This document shows, one piece after another, positions 50,382-62,800 of a stretch of 64,000 nucleotides of DNA (the first letter of the stretch is position 1; each line of letters starts with the position of its first letter). Below the pieces are notes generated by a model. That model was not told the DNA's origin. It did no database searches and worked only from the letters and a program-made list of their open reading frames with translations. This DNA comes from Callipepla californica brunnescens (lineage: Eukaryota > Chordata > Aves > Galliformes > Odontophoridae), in assembly GCA_023055505.1 (NCBI GenBank), contig JALIRH010000075.1, forward strand, positions 1,116,001 through 1,180,000. Direction: 5' to 3'. The translations under genes were made by a program, and so were the position numbers.

Positions 50382-53300
50382 ATGCACGAACCGCTGTTAA
50401 CCGCGGATTCCGATTCAATCGCATCAATCGCCTTTACTTCTGAGATTGCCGGTAAGGAAGACGCGAGTCAGAAGACTGCCTTACACTCTATAGCGGCTTC
50501 ACTATTCAGCCCTCTGCTGTCCTATATAACAAATCGCGAATAACGCATGTAAGGAACTCAGTTTCAGGAGCTGTACGAGAATGTATGCTGAACCCCAAAG
50601 TTTTTGAGACGAAAAATTTAAATCCCACTTTGCTCTGCAACTGAATACAAAGTATGTCTGCATTGGTCATTCACCTGCAAGCACGATTTCAAACTTTTCT
50701 CTGAGAAGTGTTCTTATCCATTTGAGATCCTTTATGTAACACAGTCACTCCTCGTTTCCTTTCCATACAGAGTGATCTTTATGATTCTTCACAGAACCAT
50801 GTGCTGTTCAGTGCTAAGGAAACAGTGTAGATGCTTAAAGTAATTAGAGATGTTTCCTCTATCAAATGCATCTGAATTTCCACCTCTTACAATTCTTTCC
50901 CAAGAAACTTTTTATTGGAGCTTCCTCCATGCAAATTATAAGAAGGTGCACATACCGGCACAAGCACTATGCACGAACCGCTGTTAACCGCGGATTCCAA
51001 TTCAATCGCATCAATCGCCTTTACTTCTGAGTTTGCCGCTAAGGAAGAAGCGAGTCAGAAGACTGCCGATCACTGTATAGCGGCTTCTCTATTCACCCGG
51101 CTGTCTTTCTATATTAAGGAATCGCGAAAAACACGTGAAAATGAGTCTGTTTCAGGAGCTGTATGAGAATGTATACTGGACATCAGTGTTAGTGAGAGGG
51201 AAATTTTAAATCCCACTACTTTTCTGCTACTGAATGCAAAGTATGTCTGCATCAGTCATTCACCTGCAAGCACGATTTCAAACTTTTCTCTGACAACTGT
51301 TGTTATACAATTTAGATCCTCATTGTAACACAGTCAACCCTCGTTTCCTTACTCTACCCAGTGATCCTTTTGATTCTCCACAGAAACATATGCTGTCTAG
51401 TGCCAAGGAAACAGTGTAGATGCTTAAAGTACTTATAGATGTTTCCTCTACCAAATGCATCTGTATTTCCTCCTCTTACAATTGTTTCACAAAATCTTTT
51501 CATTTGAACCTGTAGAATGCAAATTATACGAACGTGCACATACCGGCACAAGCACTATGCACGAACCGCTGTTAACCGCGGATTCCGATTCAATCGCATC
51601 AATCGCCTTTACTTCTGAGATTGCCGCTAAGGAAGACGCGAGTCAGAAGACTGCCTTACACTCTATAGCGGCTTCTTATTCAGCCGTCTACTGTCCTATA
51701 TAACGATTCGCGGTTAACGCATGTAAGGGACTCAGTTTCAGGAGCTGTACGAGAACGTATGCTGAACCCCAATGTTAGTGAGACGAAAAATTTAAATCCC
51801 ACTTTGCTCTGCAACTGAATACAAAGTATGTCTGCATCGGTCATTCACCTGCAAGCACGATTTCAAACTTTTCTCTGAGAAGTGTTCTTATCCATTTGAG
51901 ATCCTCTATGTTACACAGTCACTCCTCGTTTCCTTACTCTACACAGTGATCGTTTTGATTCCTCACAGAACCATGTGCTGTTCAGTGCTAAGGAAACAGT
52001 GTAGATACTTAAAGTACTTAGACCTGTTTCCTCTAACAAATGCATGTGTCATTTCAACACTTACTATTGTTTCCCAGTAAGCCTTTTCATTGGAGCTTCT
52101 ATAATGCAGATTATAAGAAGGTGCACATACCGGCACATGCTCTATGCACGAACCGCTGTTAACCGCGGATTCCGATTCAATCGCATCAATCGCCTTTACT
52201 TCTGAGATTGCCGCTAAGGAAGACGCGAGTCAGAAGACTGCCTTACACTCTATAGCGGCTTCACTATTCAGCCCTCTGCTGTCCTATATAACAAATCGCG
52301 AATAACGCATGTAAGGAACTCAGTTTCAGGAGATGTACGAGAATGTATGCTGAACCCCAAAGTTTTTGAGACGAAAAATTTAAATCCCACTTTGCTCTGC
52401 AACTGAATACAAAGTATGTCTGCATTGGTCATTCACCTGCAAGCACGATTTCAAACTTTTCTCTGACAACTGTTCTTATCCATTTTAGTTCCTCTATGTA
52501 ACACAGTCACTCCTCGTTTCCTTTCCATACAGAGTGATCTTTATGATTCTTCACAGAACCATGTGCTGTTCAGTGCTAAGGAAACAGTGTAGATGCTTAA
52601 AGTACTTATAGATGTTTCCTCTACCAAATGCATCTGTATTTCCTCCTCTTACAATTCTTTCCCAAGAAACTTTTTATTGGAGCTTCCTCCATGCAAATTA
52701 TAAGAAGGTGCACATACCGGCACATGCTCTATGCACGAACCGCTGTTAACCGCGGATTCCAATTCAATCGCATCAATCGCCTTTACTTCTGAGTTTGCCG
52801 CTAAGGAAGAAGCGAGTCAGAAGACTGCCGATCACTGTATAGCGGCTTCTCTATTCACCCGGCTGTCTTTCTATATTAAGGAATCGCGAAAAACACGTGA
52901 AAATGAGTCTGTTTCAGGAGCTGTATGAGAATGTATACTGGACATCAGTGTTAGTGAGAGGGAAATTTTAAATCCCACTACTTTTCTGCTACTGAATGCA
53001 AAGTATGTCTGCATCAGTCATTCACCTGCAAGCACGATTTCAAACTTTTCTCTGACAACTGTTGTTATACAATTTAGATCCTCATTGTAACACATCACTC
53101 CTCGTTTCCCTACCATACACAGTGATCGTTTTAATTCCACACAAATCCATGTGCTGTTCAGTGCTAAGGAAACAGTGTAGATGCTTAAACTACTTATAGA
53201 TGTTTCCTCTACCAAATGCATCTGTATTTCCTCCTCTTACAATTGTTTCCCAATAATCTTTTCATTTGAACCTGTAGAATGCAAATTATAAGAAGGTGCA

Positions 53301-56300
53301 CATACCGGCACAAGCACTATGCACGAACCGCCGTTAACCGCGGATTCCGATTCAATCGCATCAATCGCCTTTACTTCTGAGATTGCCGCTAAGGAAGACG
53401 CGAGTCAGAAGACTGCCTTACACTCTATAGCGGCTTCTTAGTCAGCCGTCTACTGTCCTAGATAAAGATCGCGGTTAGCGCATGTAAGGGACTCAGTTTC
53501 AGGAGATGTACGAGAATGTATGCTGAACCCCAAAGTTTTTGAGACGAAAAATTTAAATCCCACTTTGCTCTGCAACTGAATGCAAAGCATGTCTGCATCG
53601 GTCATTCACCTGCAAGCACGATTTCAAACTTTTCTCTGAGAAGTGTTCTTATCCATTTTAGATCAATTATGTAACACAGTCACTCCTCGTTTCCTTACTC
53701 TACAAAGTGATCGTTTTGTTTCTCCACAGAACCCTATGCTGTTTAGTGCTAAGGAAACAGTGTAGATGCTTAAAGTACTTATAGATGTTTCCTCTACCAA
53801 ATGCATCTGAATTTAAACCTCTTACAATTCTTTCCCAATAAACTTTTTATTGGAGCTTCTTTCATGCAAATTATTAGAAGGTGCACATACAGGCACATGC
53901 TCTATGCACGAACCGCTGTTAACCGCGGATTCCGATTCAATCGCATCAATCGCGTTTACTTCTGAGATTGCCGCTAAGGAAGACGCGAGTCAGAAGACTG
54001 CCTTACACTCTATAGCGGCTTCTTATTCAGCCGTCTACTGTCCTATATAACGATTCGTTGTTAACGCATGTAAGGGACTCAGTTTCAGGAGCTGTATGAG
54101 AACGTATGCTGAACCCCAATGTCAGTGAGACGAAAAATTTAAATCCCACTTTGCTCCGCAACTGAATACAAAGTATGTCTGCATCGGTCATTCACCTGCA
54201 AGCACGATTTCAATCTTTTCTCTGACAACTGTTCTTATCCATTTTAGTTCCTCTATGTAACACAGTCACTCCTCGTTTCCTTACTCTACACAGTGATCGT
54301 TTTGATTCTTCACAGAACCATATGCTGTTCAGTGCTAAGGAAACAGTGTAGATACTTAAAGTACTTAGACCTGTTTCCTCTAAAAAATGCATGTGTCATT
54401 TCAACACTTACTATTGTTTCCCAGTAAGCCTTTTCATTGGAGCTTCTATAATGCAGATTATAAGAAGGTGCACATACCGGCACATGCTCTATGCACGAAC
54501 CGCTGTTAACCGCGGATTCCGACTCAATCGAATCAATTGCCTTTACTTCTGAGATTGCCGCTAAGGAAGACTCGAGACAGAGGACGGCCTTACACTCTAT
54601 AGCGGCTTCTTATTCAGCCGTCTACTGTCCTATATAACGATTCGCGGTTAACGCATGTAAGGGACTCAGTTTCAGGAGCTGTACGAGAACGTATGCTGAA
54701 CCCCAATGTTAGTGAGATGAAAAATTTAAATCCTACTTTGCTCTGCAACTGAATACAAAGTATGTCTGCATCGGTCATTCACCTGCAAGCACGATTTCAA
54801 ACTTTTCTCTGACAACTGTTGTTATACAATTTAGATCCTCTATGTTACACAGTCACTCCTCGTTTCCTTACTCTACACAGTGATCGTTTTGATTCCTCAC
54901 AGAACCATATGCTGTTTAGTGCCAAGGAAACAGTGTAGATGCTTAAACTACTTATAGATGTTTCCTCTACCAAATGCATCTGAATTTCCACATCTTCAAA
55001 TTCTTTCCCAATAAACTTTTTATAGGAGCTTCCTTCATGCAAATTATTAGAAGGTGCACATACCGGCACAAGCACTATGCACGAACCGCTGTTAACCGCG
55101 GATTCCGATTCAATCGCATCAATCGCCTTTACTTCTGAGATTGCCGCTAAGGAAGACGCGAGTCAGAAGACTGCCTTACACTCTATAGCGGCTTCTTATT
55201 CAGCCGTCTACTGTCCTAGATAAAGATCGCGGTTAGCGCATGTAAGGGACTCAGTTTCAGGAGATGTACGAGAATGTATGCTGAACCCCAAAGTTTTTGA
55301 GACGAAAAATTTAAATCCCACTTTGCTCTGCAACTGAATGCAAAGCATGTCTGCATCGGTCATTCACCTGCAAGCACGATTTCAAACTTTTCTCTGAGAA
55401 GTGTTCTTATCCATTTGAGATCCTCTATGTTACACAGTCACTCCTCGTTTCCTTACTCTACAAAGTGATCGTTTTGTTTCTCCACAGAACCATATGCTGT
55501 TTAGTGCTAAGGAAACAGTGTAGATGCTTAAAGTACTTATAGATGTTTCCTCTACCAAATTAATCTGTATTTCCTCCTCTTACAATTCTTTCCCAATAAA
55601 CTTTTTATTGGAGCTTCCTTCATGCAAATTATTAGAAGGTGCACATACAGGCACATGCTCTATGCACGAACCGCTGTTAACCGCGGATTCCGATTCAATC
55701 GCATCAATCGCGTTTACTTCTGAGATTGCCGCTAAGGAAGACGCGAGTCAGAAGACTGCCTTACACTCTATAGCGGCTTCTTATTCAGCCCTCTACTGTC
55801 CTATATAACGATTCGCGGTTAACGCATGTAAGGGACTCAGTTTCAGGAGCTGTATGAGAACGTATGCTGAACCCCAATGTCAGTGAGACGAAAAATTTAA
55901 ATCCCACTTTGCTCCGCAACTGAATACAAAGTATGTCTGCATCGGTCATTCACCTGCAAGCACGATTTCAATCTTTTCTCTGTGAAGTGTTCTTATTCAT
56001 TTGAGATCCTCTATGTTACACAGTCACTCCTCGTTTCCTTACTCTACACAGTGATCGTTTTGATTCTTCACAGAACCATATGCTGTTCAGTGCTAAGGAA
56101 ACAGTGTAGATACTTAAAGTACTTAGACCTGTTTCCTCTAAAAAATGCATGTGTCATTTCAACACTTACTATTGTTTCCCAGTAAGCCTTTTCATTGGAG
56201 CTTCTATAATGCAGATTATAAGAAGGTGCACATACCGGCACATGCTCTATGCACGAACCGCTGTTAACCGCGGATTCCGATTCAATCGAATCAATTGCCT

Positions 56301-56834
56301 TTACTTCTGAGATTGCCGCTAAGGAAGACTCGAGACAGAGGACGGCCTTACACTCTATAGCGGCTTCTTATTCAGCCGTCTACTGTCCTATATAACGATT
56401 CGCGGTTAACGCATGTAAGGGACTCAGTTTCAGGAGCTGTACGAGAACGTATGCTGAACCCCAATGTTAGTGAGATGAAAAATTTAAATCCCACTTTGCT
56501 CTGCAACTGAATACAAAGTATGTCTACATCGGTCATTCACCTGCAAGCACGATTTCAAACTTTTCTCTGACAACTGTTGTTATACAATTTAGATCCTCTA
56601 TGTTACACAGTCACTCCTCGTTTCCTTACTCTACACAGTGATCGTTTTGATTCCTCACAGAACCATATGCTGTTTAGTGCCAAGGAAACAGTGTAGATGC
56701 TTAAACTACTTATAGATGTTTCCTCTACCAAATGCATCTGAATTTCCACATCTTAAAATTCTTTCCCAATAAACTTTTTATAGGAGCTTCCTTCATGCAA
56801 ATTATTAGAAGGTGCACATACCGGCACAAGCACT
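50382..56834 (+). repeat. HOR unit U9, 11-mer: D B A + D B A2 A A3 A2 A A3
   Basis: Monomer starts: D 50382, B 50969, A 51557, D 52144, B 52731, A2 53319, A 53904, A3 54491, A2 55077, A 55662, A3 56249. It follows U7 at offset 15,258 up to about 54810, then departs: an extra A2 A pair appears, there is no C, and the unit ends early. The base before the first anchor region has a one-off change that creates CACGTG at 50372. The A2 at 53319 has a stop-making change (CTTAGTCAGCC). Confidence 0.85.
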
Positions 56835-59800
56835 ATGCACGAACCGCTGTTAACCGCGGATTCCGATTCAATCGCATCAATCGCCTTTACTTCTGAGATT
56901 GCCGCTAAGGAAGACGCGAGTCAGAAGACTGCCTTACACTCTATAGCGGCTTCACTATTCAGCCCTCTGCTGTCCTATATAACAAATCGCGAATAACGCA
57001 TGTAAGGAACTCAGTTTCAGGAGCTGTACGAGAATGTATGCTGAACCCCAAAGTTTTTGAGACGAAAAATTTAAATCCCACTTTGCTCTGCAACTGAATA
57101 CAAAGTATGTCTGCATTGGTCATTCACCTGCAAGCACGATTTCAAACTTTTCTCAAAGAAGTGTTCTTATCCATTTGAGATCCTTTATGTAACACAGTCA
57201 CTCCTCGTTTCCTTTCCATACAGAGTGATCTTTATGATTCTTCACAGAACCATGTGCTGTTCAGTGCTAAGGAAACAGTGTAGATGCTTAAAGTAATTAG
57301 AGATGTTTCCTCTATCAAATGCATCTGAATTTCCACCTCTTACAATTCTTTCCCAAGAAACTTTTTATTGGAGCTTCCTCCATGCAAATTATAAGAAGGT
57401 GCACATACCGGCACAAGCACTATGCACGAACCGCTGTTAACCGCGGATTCCAATTCAATCGCATCAATCGCCTTTACTTCTGAGTTTGCCGCTAAGGAAG
57501 AAGCGAGTCAGAAGACTGCCGATCACTGTATAGCGGCTTCTCTATTCACCCGGCTGTCTTTCTATATTAAGGAATCGCGAAAAACACGTGAAAATGAGTC
57601 TGTTTCAGGAGCTGTATGAGAATGTATACTGGACATCAGTGTTAGTGAGAGGGAAATTTTAAATCCCACTACTTTTCTGCTACTGAATGCAAAGTATGTC
57701 TGCATCAGTCATTCACCTGCAAGCACGATTTCAAACTTTTCTCTGACAACTGTTGTTATACAATTTAGATCCTCATTGTAACACAGTCAACCCTCGTTTC
57801 CTTACTCTACCCAGTGATCCTTTTGATTCTCCACAGAAACATATGCTGTCTAGTGCCAAGGAAACAGTGTAGATGCTTAAAGTACTTATAGATGTTTCCT
57901 CTACCAAATGCATCTGTATTTCCTCCTCTTACAATTGTTTCCCAAAATCTTTTCATTTGAACCTGTAGAATGCAAATTATACGAACGTGCACATACCGGC
58001 ACAAGCACTATGCACGAACCGCTGTTAACCGCGGATTCCGATTCAATCGCATCAATCGCCTTTACTTCTGAGATTGCCGCTAAGGAAGACGCGAGTCAGA
58101 AGACTGCCTTACACTCTATAGCGGCTTCTTATTCAGCCGTCTACTGTCCTATATAACGATTCGCGGTTAACGCATGTAAGGGACTCAGTTTCAGGAGCTG
58201 TACGAGAACGTATGCTGAACCCCAATGTTAGTGAGACGAAAAATTTAAATCCCACTTTGCTCTGCAACTGAATACAAAGTATGTCTGCATCGGTCATTCA
58301 CCTGCAAGCACGATTTCAAACTTTTCTCTGAGAAGTGTTCTTATTCATTTGAGATCCTCTATGTTACACAGTCACTCCTCGTTTCCTTACTCTACACAGT
58401 GATCGTTTTGATTCCTCACAGAACCATGTGCTGTTCAGTGCTAAGGAAACAGTGTAGATACTTAAAGTACTTAGACCTGTTTCCTCTAACAAATGCATGT
58501 GTCATTTCAACACTTACTATTGTTTCCCAGTAAGCCTTTTCATTGGAGCTTCTATAATGCAGATTATAAGAAGGTGCACATACCGGCACATGCTCTATGC
58601 ACGAACCGCTGTTAACCGCGGATTCCGATTCAATCGCATCAATCGCCTTTACTTCTGAGATTGCCGCTAAGGAAGACGCGAGTCAGAAGACTGCCTTACA
58701 CTCTATAGCGGCTTCACTATTCAGCCCTCTGCTGTCCTATATAACAAATCGCGAATAACGCATGTAAGGAACTCAGTTTCAGGAGATGTACGAGAATGTA
58801 TGCTGAACCCCAAAGTTTTTGAGACGAAAAATTTAAATCCCACTTTGCTCTGCAACTGAATACAAAGTATGTCTGCATTGGTCATTCACCTGCAAGCACG
58901 ATTTCAAACTTTTCTCTGACAACTGTTCTTATCCATTTTAGTTCCTCTATGTAACACAGTCACTCCTCGTTTCCTTTCCATACAGAGTGATCTTTATGAT
59001 TCTTCACAGAACCATGTGCTGTTCAGTGCTAAGGAAACAGTGTAGATGCTTAAAGTACTTATAGATGTTTCCTCTACCAAATGCATCTGTATTTCCTCCT
59101 CTTACAATTCTTTCCCAAGAAACTTTTTATTGGAGCTTCCTCCATGCAAATTATAAGAAGGTGCACATACCGGCACAAGCACTATGCACGAACCGCTGTT
59201 AACCGCGGATTCCAATTCAATCGCATCAATCGCCTTTACTTCTGAGTTTGCCGCTAAGGAAGAAGCGAGTCAGAAGACTGCCGATCACTGTATAGCGGCT
59301 TCTCTATTCACCCGGCTGTCTTTCTATATTAAGGAATCGCGAAAAACACGTGAAAATGAGTCTGTTTCAGGAGCTGTATGAGAATGTATACTGGACATCA
59401 GTGTTAGTGAGAGGGAAATTTTAAATCCCACTACTTTTCTGCTACTGAATGCAAAGTATGTCTGCATCAGTCATTCACCTGCAAGCACGATTTCAAACTT
59501 TTCTCTGACAACTGTTGTTATCCATTTTAGATCCTCATTGTAACACATCACTCCTCGTTTCCCTACCATACACAGTGATCGTTTTAATTCCACACAAATC
59601 CATGTGCTGTTCAGTGCTAAGGAAACAGTGTAGATGCTTAAACTACTTATAGATGTTTCCTCTACCAAATGCATCTGTATTTCCTCCTCTTACAATTGTT
59701 TCCCAATAATCTTTTCATTTGAACCTGTAGAATGCAAATTATAAGAAGGTGCACATACCGGCACAAGCACTATGCACGAACCGCCGTTAACCGCGGATTC

Positions 59801-62800
59801 CGATTCAATCGCATCAATCGCCTTTACTTCTGAGATTGCCGCTAAGGAAGACGCGAGTCAGAAGACTGCCTTACACTCTATAGCGGCTTCTTATTCAACC
59901 GTCTACTGTCCTAGATAAAGATCGCGGTTAGCGCATGTAAGGGACTCAGTTTCAGGAGATGTACGAGAATGTATGCTGAACCCCAAAGTTTTTGAGACGA
60001 AAAATTTAAATCCCACTTTGCTCTGCAACTGAATGCAAAGCATGTCTGCATCGGTCATTCACCTGCAAGCACGATTTCAAACTTTTCTCTGAGAAGTGTT
60101 CTTATCCATTTTAGATCAATTATGTAACACAGTCACTCCTCGTTTCCTTACTCTACAAAGTGATCGTTTTGTTTCTCCACAGAACCATATGCTGTTTAGT
60201 GCTAAGGAAACAGTGTAGATGCTTAAACTACTTATAGATGTTTCCTCTACCAAATGCATCTGAATTTAAACCTCTTACAATTCTTTCCCAATAAACTTTT
60301 TATTGGAGCTTCCTTCATGCAAATTATTAGAAGGTGCACATAACGGCACAAGCACTATGCACGAACCGCTGTTAACCGCGGATTCCGATTCAATCGCATC
60401 AATCGCGTTTACTTCTGAGATTGCCGCTAAGGAAGACGCGAGTCAGAAGACTGCCTTACACTCTATAGCGGCTTCTTATTCAGCCCTCTACTGTCCTATA
60501 TAACGATTCGCGGTTAACGCATGTAAGGGACTCAGTTTCAGGAGCTGTACGAGAACGTATGCTGAACCCCAATGTTAGTGAGATGAAAAATTTAAATCCC
60601 ACTTTGCTCTGCAACTGAATACAAAGTATGTCTGCATCGGTCATTCACCTGCAAGCACGATTTCAAACTTTTCTCTGACAACTGTTGTTATACAATTTAG
60701 ATCCTCTATGTTACACAGTCACTCCTCGTTTCCTTACTCTACACAGTGATCGTTTTGATTCCTCACAGAACCATATGCTGTTTAGTGCCAAGGAAACAGT
60801 GTAGATGCTTAAACTACTTATAGATGTTTCCTCTACCAAATGCATCTGAATTTCCACATCTTAAAATTCTTTCCCAATAAACTTTTTATAGGAGCTTCCT
60901 TCATGCAAATTATTAGAAGGTGCACATACCGGCACAAGCACTATGCACGAACCGCTGTTAACCGCGGATTCCGATTCAATCGCATCAATCGCCTTTACTT
61001 CTGAGATTGCCGCTAAGGAAGACGCGAGTCAGAAGACTGCCTTACACTCTATAGCGGCTTCTTATTCAGCCGTCTACTGTCCTGTATAACGATTCGCGGT
61101 TTACGCATGTAAGGGACTCAGTTTCAGGAGCTGTACGAGAACGTATGCTGAACCCCAATGTTAGTGAGACGTAAAATTTAAATCCCACTTTGCTCTGCAA
61201 CTGAATACAAAGTATGTCTGCATCGGTCATTCACCTGCAAGCACGATTTCAAACTTTTCTCTGAGAAGTGTTCTTATCCATTTGAGATCCTTTATGTAAC
61301 ACAGTCACTCCTCGTTTCCTTTCCATACAGAGTGATCTTTATGATTCTTCACAGAACCATGTGCTGTTCAGTGCTAAGGAAACAGTGTAGATGCTTAAAG
61401 TAATTAGAGATGTTTCCTCTATCAAATGCATCTGAATTTCCACCTCTTACAATTCTTTCCCAAGAAACTTTTTATTGGAGCTTCCTCCATGCAAATTATA
61501 AGAAGGTGCACATACCGGCACAAGCACTATGCACGAACCGCTGTTAACCGCGGATTCCAATTCAATCGCATCAATCGCCTTTACTTCTGAGTTTGCCGCT
61601 AAGGAAGAAGCGAGTCAGAAGACTGCCGATCACTGTATAGCGGCTTCTCTATTCACCCGGCTGTCTTTCTATATTAAGGAATCGCGAAAAACACGTGAAA
61701 ATGAGTCTGTTTCAGGAGCTGTATGAGAATGTATACTGGACATCAGTGTTAGTGAGAGGGAAATTTTAAATCCCACTACTTTTCTGCTACTGAATGCAAA
61801 GTATGTCTGCATCAGTCATTCACCTGCAAGCACGATTTCAAACTTTTCTCTGACAACTGTTGTTATACAATTTAGATCCTCATTGTAACACAGTCAACCC
61901 TCGTTTCCTTACTCTACCCAGTGATCCTTTTGATTCTCCACAGAAACATATGCTGTCTAGTGCCAAGGAAACAGTGTAGATGCTTAAAGTACTTATAGAT
62001 GTTTCCTCTACCAAATGCATCTGTATTTCCTCCTATTACAATTGTTTCCCAAAATCTTTTCATTTGAACCTGTAGAATGCAAATTATACGAACGTGCACA
62101 TACCGGCACAAGCACTATGCACGAACCGCTGTTAACCGCGGATTCCGATTCAATCGCATCAATCGCCTTTACTTCTGAGATTGCCGCTAAGGAAGACGCG
62201 AGTCAGAAGACTGCCTTACACTCTATAGCGGCTTCTTATTCAGCCGTCTACTGTCCTATATAACGATTCGCGGTTAACGCATGTAAGGGACTCAGTTTCA
62301 GGAGCTGTACGAGAACGTATGCTGAACCCCAATGTTAGTGAGACGAAAAATTTAAATCCCACTTTGCTCTGCAACTGAATACAAAGTATGTCTGCATCGG
62401 TCATTCACCTGCAAGCACGATTTCAAACTTTTCTCTGAGAACTGTTCTTACCATTTGAGATCCTCTATGTTACACAGTCACTCCTCGTTTCCTTACTCTA
62501 CACAGTGATCGTTTTGATTCCTCACAGAACAATGTGCTGTTCAGTGCTAAGGAAACAGTGTAGATACTTAAAGTACTTAGACCTGTTTCCTCTAACAAAT
62601 GCATGTGTCATTTCAACACTTACTATTGTTTCCCAGTAAGCCTTTTCATTGGAGCTTCTATAATGCAGATTATAAGAAGGTGCACATACCGGCACATGCT
62701 CTATGCACGAACCGCTGTTAACCGCGGATTCCAATTCAATCGCATCAATCGCCTTTACTTCTGAGTTTGCCGCTAAGGAAGAAGCGAGTCAGAAGACTGC

